Made by a program: the position numbers and the translations under genes. Below the pieces are notes generated by a model. It saw only the letters and a list, made by a program, of their open reading frames with translations, had not been told where the DNA came from and ran no database searches. Shown in pieces: positions 18,780-28,282 of a stretch of DNA of 64,000 bases. The DNA lies in NCBI GenBank assembly GCA_035533015.1, contig DATLUQ010000006.1, positions 1-64,000 on the forward strand, given 5' to 3'. Each line of letters starts with the position of its first letter. The stretch's first letter is position 1. The DNA comes from Gemmatimonadaceae bacterium (GTDB lineage Bacteria > Gemmatimonadota > Gemmatimonadetes > Gemmatimonadales > Gemmatimonadaceae).

Positions 18780-19178
18780 ATGAAGAAGACTCCATCGAAG
18801 AACGCAGAATCTCCGTCCGCGCGCATCGACGCGCGAATCGCGGAGTTGGACGACTGGCGGGGCGAGATGCTCTCGCGGATCCGCGCCCTGATCAGGGAGG
18901 CGGATCCCGACGTGACCGAGGAGTGGAAGTGGAGAGGGGTGCCGGTGTGGTATCACGATGGGATGATCTGCACCGGCGAGACGTATAAGAGTGTCGTGAA
19001 GATGACCTTCGCCAGGGGCGCCTCCCTGAAGGACCCTTCGGGCCTGTTCAATTCCAGTCTCGACGGCAACGTCAGGCGAGCCATCGACGTCCACGAAGGC
19101 GACCAGCTGGACGAGAAGGCGCTCAAGGCGCTCGTTCGGGCCGCCGTGGCCTTGAACAAGTCCGGAGCCCACGGCTAG
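18780..19178 (+). CDS. DUF1801 family protein
   Basis: The 132-residue protein has ARIDARIAELDDWRGEMLSRIRALIREADPDVTEEWKWRGVPVW, then YKSVVKMTFARGASLKDPSGLFN and DEKALKALVRAAV, the complete pattern of a DUF1801 protein. It is cytoplasmic with no known activity. It follows the VOC gene by 10 bp, with GCAGGGAAG before the ATG. Intact length contrasts with the truncated relative at 17557-17874, which has lost exactly this C-terminal part. Confidence 0.85.
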   Translation: MKKTPSKNAESPSARIDARIAELDDWRGEMLSRIRALIREADPDVTEEWKWRGVPVWYHDGMICTGETYKSVVKMTFARGASLKDPSGLFNSSLDGNVRRAIDVHEGDQLDEKALKALVRAAVALNKSGAHG

Positions 19179-19215
19179 TGTGAGAAGGGGCCCGCCCCCC
19201 TTGCGTGACCGTCCT

Positions 19216-19245
19216 TTGCATGATAAAGTCCTCTGTGTGTAGATA
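19216..19245 (+). promoter_or_regulatory. candidate sigma-70-type promoter for the DUF4173 gene
   Basis: TTGCAT (19216-19221) and TAGATA (19240-19245) are spaced by 18 bp in a locally AT-rich stretch. The GTG start at 19257 would leave a leader of only a few bases; the ATG at 19281 would leave about 30. Confidence 0.4.
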
Positions 19246-19256
19246 ACAGAGGGTCC

Positions 19257-20849
19257 GTGAATCCCCCCGATTCAGCGCCGATGACCGCCGCCGCTACGTC
19301 CGACCGCATCGCCCGACGCGCCCTGCTCGCGGCCGCGCTCCTTGGCGTGCTCGCCGACCCGCTCCTCCGCAACGGACCATGGGGCCTCGGGCTCCTGGTC
19401 TGGATGTCGGCATTCGCCGCCGCCGTCGTCGCGCTCGCGCGCCGGAGCGCTCGGTCGCTCTCGCGCGAGAGCGCCATCTGGCTCACGGTTGCGGTCCTCT
19501 TCGCCGCGGGCCTGTCGTGGCGAGACGCCGACGTGCTCCAGCCATTCGACGTGCTGGCCATGCTCGCCGCGCTCGTCCTGCTCGCAATGAGCATGGGTGC
19601 CGTCCCCGTTCCCGGCCTCGCCCTCGCTCGCGTCCGCGATCTGATCGGCGCCGCGTTCGGAACGGGGCTCGAGGTGGCCACCGGCGTCGTGCCGCTTGTC
19701 GCGCGCGACGCGGGGTTCCACGCCGCGCCCCAGACGGCGACCGACGGGCGCGCCCGGCGCATCGCCAGGGCCGTGCTGATCACGGTTCCCATCATCGTCG
19801 TCTTCGCGCTGCTGCTCACGCACGCCGACCCGGTGTTCGCGTCGTTCCTCGCCATTCCCAATGTGGACCTCGCAGTCGTGTTCTCGCACGTCGTGGTCGC
19901 CGGCTTCTTCGCGTGGGTGGTGGCCGGCTGGCTGCGCCGGGCGCTCATCACGCGCCGCGCGCAGAACGGCGCGCCGGCCGCGCCACCGCCGCTCGCCCTC
20001 GGCCCCACTGACGTGACGCTCGCGCTCGGCGCCCTGAACGTGCTGTTCGCGGCGTTCGTGGTGGTGCAGATCGGTTGGTTGTTCGGCGGCCAGGCGCTCG
20101 TGCTGAAGACCACCGGCCTCAGCTACGCCGAGTACGCCCGGCGCGGCTTTGCCGAGTTGACGGGGGTGGCGGGCCTGTTGCTCCCGGTGCTGCTCGGCGC
20201 GCAGGCGCTCATTCCGGCTTCGGACGTCCGCACGCACCGGGTCTACCGGCGGCTCGCGGTTCCGCTGGTGGTGCTGCTCGGCGCCATCATGCTTTCCGCC
20301 GGCGCCCGCATGAAGTTGTACATCCACTACTACGGCATCTCCACCGACCGGCTGTACGCCTCGGCGTTCATGATCTGGCTGGCGATGGTGTTCGTGTGGC
20401 TCGCGTTCACCGTGCTGCGTTCCCGCCCACGCACCTTTGCCGCGGGGCTGGTGGCCACCGGATTCGCCGCGCTGTTCACGCTCAACGTCATCAACCCCGA
20501 TGCGCTGGTGGCCCGGGCGAACCTAGCGCGCGGTGACGCCGCGCAGACCGTCACGGGGGGTCCGGATCTGCGGTACGTCGCATCGCTGGGCGGAGACGCG
20601 GTGCCGATGGTGGTGTCCGCGTTGACGGCGGGACAGTTCGCCGCCGACTCGGCCGCCCAGAGCGACCGCTGCGCCGCGGCCAAGATCGTGCTCGACCGAT
20701 GGACGGGGGAGCGGCGTGCACGGATGTCCAGCAGCTGGACGCAGTGGAACGTGGCGCGGAGCCGAGCGACGCAGGCCGTCCGGGCGCATCAGGCGGAGCT
20801 GGAAGCGCTCGCCTGTCGCCCGAACGGCGCCGGTCCAACGCCTCGCTAA
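19257..20849 (+). CDS. DUF4173 family multi-pass membrane protein
   Basis: The 530-residue protein has about ten hydrophobic helices between residues 20 and 430, then a soluble C-terminal region of about 100 residues. The stretch around AGARMKLYIHYYGISTDRLYASAFMIWLAMVFVWLAFTVLR is typical of DUF4173/DUF4153 proteins; the following NVINPDALVARANLARG also fits. Function is unknown. The GTG at 19257 is the longest start, with an in-frame ATG at 19281. It converges with the aminopeptidase gene, and the stop codons share the bases CTAA. Confidence 0.83.
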   Translation: MNPPDSAPMTAAATSDRIARRALLAAALLGVLADPLLRNGPWGLGLLVWMSAFAAAVVALARRSARSLSRESAIWLTVAVLFAAGLSWRDADVLQPFDVLAMLAALVLLAMSMGAVPVPGLALARVRDLIGAAFGTGLEVATGVVPLVARDAGFHAAPQTATDGRARRIARAVLITVPIIVVFALLLTHADPVFASFLAIPNVDLAVVFSHVVVAGFFAWVVAGWLRRALITRRAQNGAPAAPPPLALGPTDVTLALGALNVLFAAFVVVQIGWLFGGQALVLKTTGLSYAEYARRGFAELTGVAGLLLPVLLGAQALIPASDVRTHRVYRRLAVPLVVLLGAIMLSAGARMKLYIHYYGISTDRLYASAFMIWLAMVFVWLAFTVLRSRPRTFAAGLVATGFAALFTLNVINPDALVARANLARGDAAQTVTGGPDLRYVASLGGDAVPMVVSALTAGQFAADSAAQSDRCAAAKIVLDRWTGERRARMSSSWTQWNVARSRATQAVRAHQAELEALACRPNGAGPTPR

Positions 20850-23269
20850 CGCTTCTCGAGCGCCTGCTCGATGGCCTCCTTCACGTGCACCCGCGTCTCG
20901 GTCTTGAGCGCCGTGCGGAGCACGGCCTGCGCTTCCGGAGTCCCGAGTCGGCCCAGGTCCCGAACCGCGGCCTGGGAGTACAGCGGGTCGTAGTCCTTGA
21001 GCCCGCGCGTCGCCACGGCGATCGCCCGGGCGGTGTCGCCGCTCGCGAACAGGCCGCCGAGCGCCGACATGCGCAACTCCCGCACCTCGACCGGATCGGT
21101 GAGCTGCTCCAATGCGTCCAACGCCGACGGCGCGTGCATCCGCGACAGCAGCGCGGCCGCCGTGATGCGCACCCTGAGCGTGTGCGCCGGGCCGCTCGCC
21201 GCGATGACCGTGGAAAGCGCATTCGCGCCGGCCAGTCTCCCGTAGATCCCGAGCGCCGTCGCGCGCGTGCTGGAGGAGATGTCCTGGTGGTACATCGCGA
21301 GCGCCGTGTCGGCCACGCCCGCCGAGTCGAGTGAAGCGAGCCGTACCAGCGCCGCGCTTCGCACCGACGCGTCGGGGTCGCGCAGCGCCGAGCGGACGAT
21401 CCGGATGGCCTGCGGCGTGGAGTCGTGCACCATCTGCTGCAGCGCCTCGACGCGGAGCTGCGGCATCCGCTCGTTCAGCACGATGAAGCGGCGCGCGTCC
21501 ACCGCCGCGGTGTCCTGCGACTGCGCCAGGGCGTACAGCGCCCAGTTGCGCGCCGAGGTGTCAAGGTCGTGCTCCGCCATGTGCGCCAGCTCGTCCGGTG
21601 TCTGGTCGGTGTGCACGGTGCCGAGCAGCCACCCGCCCTCGTCGAACCGGAAGGACAGCGGCGCGCTCGGCAGCTGCATGTCGAACGTCTGCGTCTTCTC
21701 GGCCTGCACCATCACGCTGTCGCGCACGACCGAATCGGCCGTGATCACGCGGATCGTGGTGGGGAACTTGAAGAGCGGCCGCGTGGAATCGGTGGGCTGG
21801 ACCTGCCGCACCGTCACGTGAAGGACGTTGGCCGCCGGATCCCACCGGCGCGTGACGTCGAGCTGTGGATAGCCAATTCCATATGCCCACTGGTCGAAGA
21901 ACCAGCCGAGGTCGCAGTGGCAGGTCTCCTCGAAGGCGTCGGCGTAATCCTTGGTGGTGGTGGCCTTGTGGGCGTTGTTCACGAGGAAGCGGTGCATCCC
22001 CGCCCAGAACATCTTGTCGCCCAGCAGGCGGCGCAGTTGGTGCGCCAACTGGGCGCCCTTGGGATAGACGTGGCCGCTGAAGAAGAGCGCGATCGGATCG
22101 TTGCCCTGATACTGCCCCCAGACCAGCGGGCGGGCCTGGCGGAGATCGGCCTGCATGGCCTGCTGCTGCTGACCCCACCATTCGAGCTGCGCGGCGTCCC
22201 AGCCGCGGGTCTTCTCGTTCTGCACCGACTCCATGTACGTGGTGAGCCCTTCGTTGAGCCAGGCGTTGGCCCAGTTGGCGGTGGTCTCGTAATCGCCGAA
22301 CCACTGGTGCGCCAGCTCGTGGGCGACGAGGCCTCGCGAGCCTTCCCGCGGATCGTTGCCGGGGCCCGGGAGCGAGAGATCGGTCTGCGTGGTGGCGGAG
22401 ACGTTCTCCATTCCGCCGTAGGTGAAATCCGGGATCCATGATTGATCGTACTTGTCCCACGGGAAGGGGACGTCGGTGAGGCGCGAGTACAGCTCGATCA
22501 TCGACGGCGTCTCGCCCGCCGCGCGCCAGCCGGCGTCGACGGTGTCGGGATAGACGTACTCGTCAACCGGCTTGCCGCGCCACTCGTCGTGCAGGATCGT
22601 GAACGGCCCCACGACGACCGAGTACAGGTACGTCGAGGCCTTCTCGTTCTGCTCCCAGTGCCAGACGTTCTGCTTGCCGCCATCCACCGGGGTCACCGAG
22701 GCCAGCGTGCCGTTGGAGAGCACCTTGAGGCCCGAGTCGGCGGTGACGAGGAACTCCCAGGTCGTCTTGTCGTTCGCGTAGTCGTAGGTGGGCACCCAGG
22801 CGCGGGTCTCGGTGGCTTCGCCCTGCGACCAGATCACGTGGCGGCGGGGCACGAAGTAGATGCCGCGTTCGGGATGCGTGTGATAGGCGAGCGTGAAGAC
22901 GACCGTGTCGCCGGCGGGCACGCGCCGCGCCAGGTGCACGGTGACGTGGGTGGTATCCGACGAGAACTTGATCTGCCGCCCCCGCGCGTCGCTGGCGCGG
23001 TCGATGGTGATGTTCTCGGCGTTGAGCCGGACCGTGTCGGTCGCGACGTCGGGGATCACGGTGGTCGTCACGACGCCGGTCACCAGTCGCTTGGCCTCGT
23101 CGAACTGCACGGCGATCTTCTGGTGCACGAGGTCGAAGTCGTGTACGCCCTGCGGCCAGGTGCGCGGCGGGATGTAGTGCCCGATGGTTCCCGAATTGCG
23201 TTGGGCCAGGAGCAGCGAGGGAGCGGCCAGCGCCACGAGGGCCGCGGCGGCGAGTAGCAGGCGTTTCAT
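20846..23269 (-). CDS. secreted M1-family aminopeptidase with HEAT-like C-terminus
   Basis: The 807-residue protein has a Sec signal (1-22). It carries the M1 exopeptidase motif GGMEN (285-289) and the zinc site HELAHQWFGD with His317, Glu318, His321 and the third ligand Glu340. Tyr of the downstream ALFFSGHVYPKGAQL region fits the catalytic core. After about residue 560 come short helical repeats resembling HEAT repeats. It probably removes N-terminal residues from peptides in the periplasm or outside. The stop overlaps that of the convergent DUF4173 gene by four bases. Confidence 0.92.
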   Translation of the reverse strand: MKRLLLAAAALVALAAPSLLLAQRNSGTIGHYIPPRTWPQGVHDFDLVHQKIAVQFDEAKRLVTGVVTTTVIPDVATDTVRLNAENITIDRASDARGRQIKFSSDTTHVTVHLARRVPAGDTVVFTLAYHTHPERGIYFVPRRHVIWSQGEATETRAWVPTYDYANDKTTWEFLVTADSGLKVLSNGTLASVTPVDGGKQNVWHWEQNEKASTYLYSVVVGPFTILHDEWRGKPVDEYVYPDTVDAGWRAAGETPSMIELYSRLTDVPFPWDKYDQSWIPDFTYGGMENVSATTQTDLSLPGPGNDPREGSRGLVAHELAHQWFGDYETTANWANAWLNEGLTTYMESVQNEKTRGWDAAQLEWWGQQQQAMQADLRQARPLVWGQYQGNDPIALFFSGHVYPKGAQLAHQLRRLLGDKMFWAGMHRFLVNNAHKATTTKDYADAFEETCHCDLGWFFDQWAYGIGYPQLDVTRRWDPAANVLHVTVRQVQPTDSTRPLFKFPTTIRVITADSVVRDSVMVQAEKTQTFDMQLPSAPLSFRFDEGGWLLGTVHTDQTPDELAHMAEHDLDTSARNWALYALAQSQDTAAVDARRFIVLNERMPQLRVEALQQMVHDSTPQAIRIVRSALRDPDASVRSAALVRLASLDSAGVADTALAMYHQDISSSTRATALGIYGRLAGANALSTVIAASGPAHTLRVRITAAALLSRMHAPSALDALEQLTDPVEVRELRMSALGGLFASGDTARAIAVATRGLKDYDPLYSQAAVRDLGRLGTPEAQAVLRTALKTETRVHVKEAIEQALEKR

Positions 23270-23306
23270 GGACGGAGACTCCGAAAGTTACGAGTCGAAC
23301 AGATAA

Positions 23307-25667
<2,361 letters not shown>

Positions 25668-25679
25668 CCGTCGGCGAAC

Positions 25680-26348
25680 ATGCAGCGATCATACGTTCAA
25701 CTCCTCCTCTCGGTGATACTGCTCGTCGGAGCGGTGGCGTGTCGCGCGCGCGAGTCGGGTCGCGTCGACGCCGCGGCGCTGGAGCACTCGGCTACCGGTC
25801 CAGAGCTTCGGGTCACGATCCTCGGCAATCCTGACGATCCGAGAATTCCGCCAGTCCGTGAGGCGATTGCTCACTGGAACAGCGAGCTCCTTCGCCTCGG
25901 GCGGCGGGTTCGACTGGACTCGGGCACCGTCCTCAACGATTCTGTTCCCGACGAGCTCCTTCGCGCGGCGAGCCGAGCGGCAATGCTCGGGGGCGGGCCG
26001 GCTACCGCCCGCCTGCACGCCACGCTGCGCGACGTGCCGGCAGACGTCGTCATCGCGCTATCGCACACCGACCTGATTTCATTCAGTGAACCGTGGCATG
26101 CTGGGAGCCAAGGAGTCGTCGCCGTCCGTAGGGCCGACATCCTTCCCCTGTCGCTGCCGAACACGGTCCGCAACGTGGTGGCACACGAACTCGGCCACGT
26201 GCTCGGGTTGATGCACAACGGCGACTCCACCACGCTCATGTGCGGCCGGCCGGCGCCGTGCCGCCCGGCAACGTTCGCATTGGACCGTATCCAGTTCTTC
26301 CCGTTGACGGCGCGGGACGAACAATGGATTCGGGCGCGCTGGCCCTGA
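25680..26348 (+). CDS. putative lipoprotein zinc metallopeptidase (matrixin-like)
   Basis: The 222-residue protein has a lipobox (LVGAVACRA, Cys21). Near residues 168-180 it has the extended zinc motif HELGHVLGLMH, that is HExxHxxGxxH, followed by a Met-containing turn (TTLMCG), as in metzincins such as archaeal/bacterial matrixins. This implies peptide-bond hydrolysis by a zinc-bound water at the cell surface. The ATG lies 12 bp after katG with no clear ribosome site, so read-through from katG is possible. The natural substrate is unknown. Confidence 0.8.
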   Translation: MQRSYVQLLLSVILLVGAVACRARESGRVDAAALEHSATGPELRVTILGNPDDPRIPPVREAIAHWNSELLRLGRRVRLDSGTVLNDSVPDELLRAASRAAMLGGGPATARLHATLRDVPADVVIALSHTDLISFSEPWHAGSQGVVAVRRADILPLSLPNTVRNVVAHELGHVLGLMHNGDSTTLMCGRPAPCRPATFALDRIQFFPLTARDEQWIRARWP

Positions 26349-26467
26349 GAGATGCTCCAGCGAGCCGCCTCGTCCGTGCGGCGTACAGCGACCGTCCGCT
26401 TCGATAGCGGCATCACCGAACGACGCGCTGCCGACCGCCAGGCGTCAGGGCGCGAGGGAGGCAAGAC

Positions 26468-26842
26468 TTGAATCTCGGTCCGGGCTTTCGACGCATCCTG
26501 TTGGCTAGCGCCACGCTGCTCCTGGTGGCGATGACCTGGATGGTGCTCTCGGGCGCCATCCACCAATGGCCTCGATCCCGCACGGGCGGCCAGCGAGTGG
26601 AAACCGCCGTGCAGCTCGCGTGCGGGCTTCTGAGCTTGCTGACCGTGCTCACGAGCTTCCGGTGGCGCCGATGGGGGCCCGGGGTCCGTTCCGCTTGGGC
26701 GGTCTCATTGACCGCAGTGGCGGGCCTCTCGTCGATCGTCTGGGGCCCCCCATCGTTGGCCGCCGGGTTCGTTCTCGCCGCAGTGGCGTTGCTCGTGGCG
26801 TTGGCGATCATCTGGCTGCTTCGGGCCGGGCTCGCGCGCTGA
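26468..26842 (+). CDS. small membrane protein
   Basis: The 124-residue protein has four hydrophobic segments (about 10-30, 47-62, 74-92 and 97-119) separated by short basic loops (RWRRWGPG). I recognise no family. It starts with TTG after a clear GGGAGG, and its TGA stop lies directly before a sequence that repeats the arm seen at 17405-17419. The arrangement, small gene followed at once by an attC-arm-like element, resembles that of the gene at 169-612. Confidence 0.6.
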   Translation: MNLGPGFRRILLASATLLLVAMTWMVLSGAIHQWPRSRTGGQRVETAVQLACGLLSLLTVLTSFRWRRWGPGVRSAWAVSLTAVAGLSSIVWGPPSLAAGFVLAAVALLVALAIIWLLRAGLAR

Positions 26843-26845
26843 TGA

Positions 26846-26870
26846 TGCGCTGCCACTGATGGCGCGGGGC
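26846..26870 (+). repeat. repeat of an attC-arm-like core
   Basis: ATGCGCTGCCACTGATGGCG matches ATGCGCTGCCACTGACGGGCG at 17406-17426 with few changes. No good outer box precedes it and I find no paired right arm. The interval to 27079 holds no gene that I can support. Confidence 0.25.
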
Positions 26871-27079
26871 ACGGGCGCGGCTGGCTGCGCGGGCCCGTCG
26901 TAACTTGCGACGGCGACCCCGCACAGAATGCCGGCGCGCTTTGGCAGGGTTTCGCGGTACTGCGGGGAGCGGGGTCCGTCAGGGCAGAGGCCGCTCTGGA
27001 CTTTCCGGCAGAGGGTTCCAGATCAGGTGGCGTTGGTCGGACAATCCGGGGCCGGTTCTCCACCGTACGGGGCTTCTTC

Positions 27080-27478
27080 ATGGCGGCTTCGTTCGATGGT
27101 GTTGGGCGCGCCGTTCGGCCGGCGTATGGCCTGGCGGCAGTAGCGGCGCTCGCGCTGGTCGGCCGGGGCAAGCCCGGTCGGGCGCGCGCTGGGATGCCGA
27201 CGGGCCCTTCCATGTTCGCACCGAGTTCGCTCGACCCACGCGAGGGACCGACCGTCTCCAAGGTGCCCTTCGGCAACAAGTACATGACGGACGACGAGCA
27301 CCGCGTAAACCGGGATGCCAATCAGAGCACGAGCCACCATGCCCCTGCGGATCTGCCTGGCGCGTTCCATGACGAGCAAGGGGGGCTCTGGTTCGCCAAG
27401 AACGGCTACTACGTCGTGGTGAGCGGCGCGAACGCGTTCAAGGAACCAGCGGCCCGGGTCCTCGCAGGCAAGCTCTAG
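27080..27478 (+). CDS. hypothetical protein, doubtful
   Basis: A 132-residue open frame. The first half is low-complexity and may be non-coding; the second half (MTDDEHRVNRDANQST, then GGLWFAKNGYYVVVSGANAFK) has the feel of a real protein. No ribosome site or known domain is visible. The true start could be the ATG at 27284. Opposite-strand frames across this region look poorer. Confidence 0.25.
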   Translation: MAASFDGVGRAVRPAYGLAAVAALALVGRGKPGRARAGMPTGPSMFAPSSLDPREGPTVSKVPFGNKYMTDDEHRVNRDANQSTSHHAPADLPGAFHDEQGGLWFAKNGYYVVVSGANAFKEPAARVLAGKL

Positions 27479-27526
27479 AAGGGCACGCCCCGCCGGCCAC
27501 CGGTCCAGGCGTCCTCAAGCGCGCAG

Positions 27527-27775
27527 AACGACCACCCAGTTCACCTGGTGAAGAGCCACGCGGCCGAGCCGATTGGCCGATTGAAAACACGAGGCGACGG
27601 CAACATGTTCGTGTTCGGGAGTGTCTACCTCTCGCAGACGCTGATGCACGAGAAGCTGCTCGATGAGCTTCGTCTCGGGATCGTCCCGCATCGGACGGAA
27701 CGAAGCACGTGAAGCTCTCGTGGTCACACAGTCACGACAACCGACGAACCTCCTCAGTCCGACCATCCGCGCGCG
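27527..27775 (+). pseudogene. fragment of a RibD C-terminal-like (dihydrofolate reductase family) gene
   Basis: From 27527 to 27712 a frame reads VHLVKSHAAEPIGRLK, GDGNMFVFGS, LSQTLMHEKLLDELRLGIVP, which matches the C-terminal part of YyaP/RibD_C-type reductases. It lacks the N-terminal half, then breaks after GIVP and resumes in another frame (GTKHVKLS) up to about 27770. A 5' truncation and a frameshift both argue for a pseudogene. It is adjacent to other small accessory genes. Confidence 0.6.
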
Positions 27776-27784
27776 AGTGCCACC

Positions 27785-28141
27785 ATGAAACTGTCCAGTC
27801 TCGTCATCTACTTCATCACCGGCGGCGTGTTCACCGCGCTCATCGTGGCGCTGGAGGAGAGCGGCAAACGGACCCTGTCGGGCCTCGCCACGCTCATCCC
27901 GGTGTTCACGCTCGTCGCGTACTTCTTCATCGGGCAGAGTGCGGGAGGCGCCGCGGTCGGCCAGCACGCGAAGTGGGTATTGGCGGGCACCCTGGTCTCG
28001 TGGGTGCCGTACATGCTCGCCGTTGCGTACCTGGCACCGAAGATCGGTTCCGACAAGGCCATTCTCGCGGGAATGGCCATCTTCTTCGTGCTGGCGCTCT
28101 CGTACGTCGTGATCGCGAGTCGTCTGCGCCTGTTTCAGTGA
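27785..28141 (+). CDS. DUF3147 family (GlpM-like) membrane protein
   Basis: The 118-residue protein has four membrane helices (about 5-23, 37-52, 65-83 and 92-112), beginning LSSLVIYFITGGVFTALIVALEE. The helix pattern and SGLATLIPVFTLVAYFFIG are typical of DUF3147. Members are small integral membrane proteins of unknown function. The ATG at 27785 has only a weak ribosome site. No operon partner is evident. Confidence 0.75.
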   Translation: MKLSSLVIYFITGGVFTALIVALEESGKRTLSGLATLIPVFTLVAYFFIGQSAGGAAVGQHAKWVLAGTLVSWVPYMLAVAYLAPKIGSDKAILAGMAIFFVLALSYVVIASRLRLFQ

Positions 28142-28282
28142 GCGCCGGGGCCGGGTCGGAGCGCGCTTGGGGACCATAGGAAAATGCTCACAATCCTCTG
28201 ACATCCGGCGCTTGCTTGCGGGGCCGGCGGTCCACATGCTGTAGGCGGCCCCCCGGACCGGCGTCGCCGGCGGAGGCGAGTT

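Noticed and set aside
19185-19202. Short GC hairpin AAGGGG/CCCCTT after a DUF1801 gene
   Set aside because: The stem is only six pairs with no T tract, and it is common by chance at this base composition.
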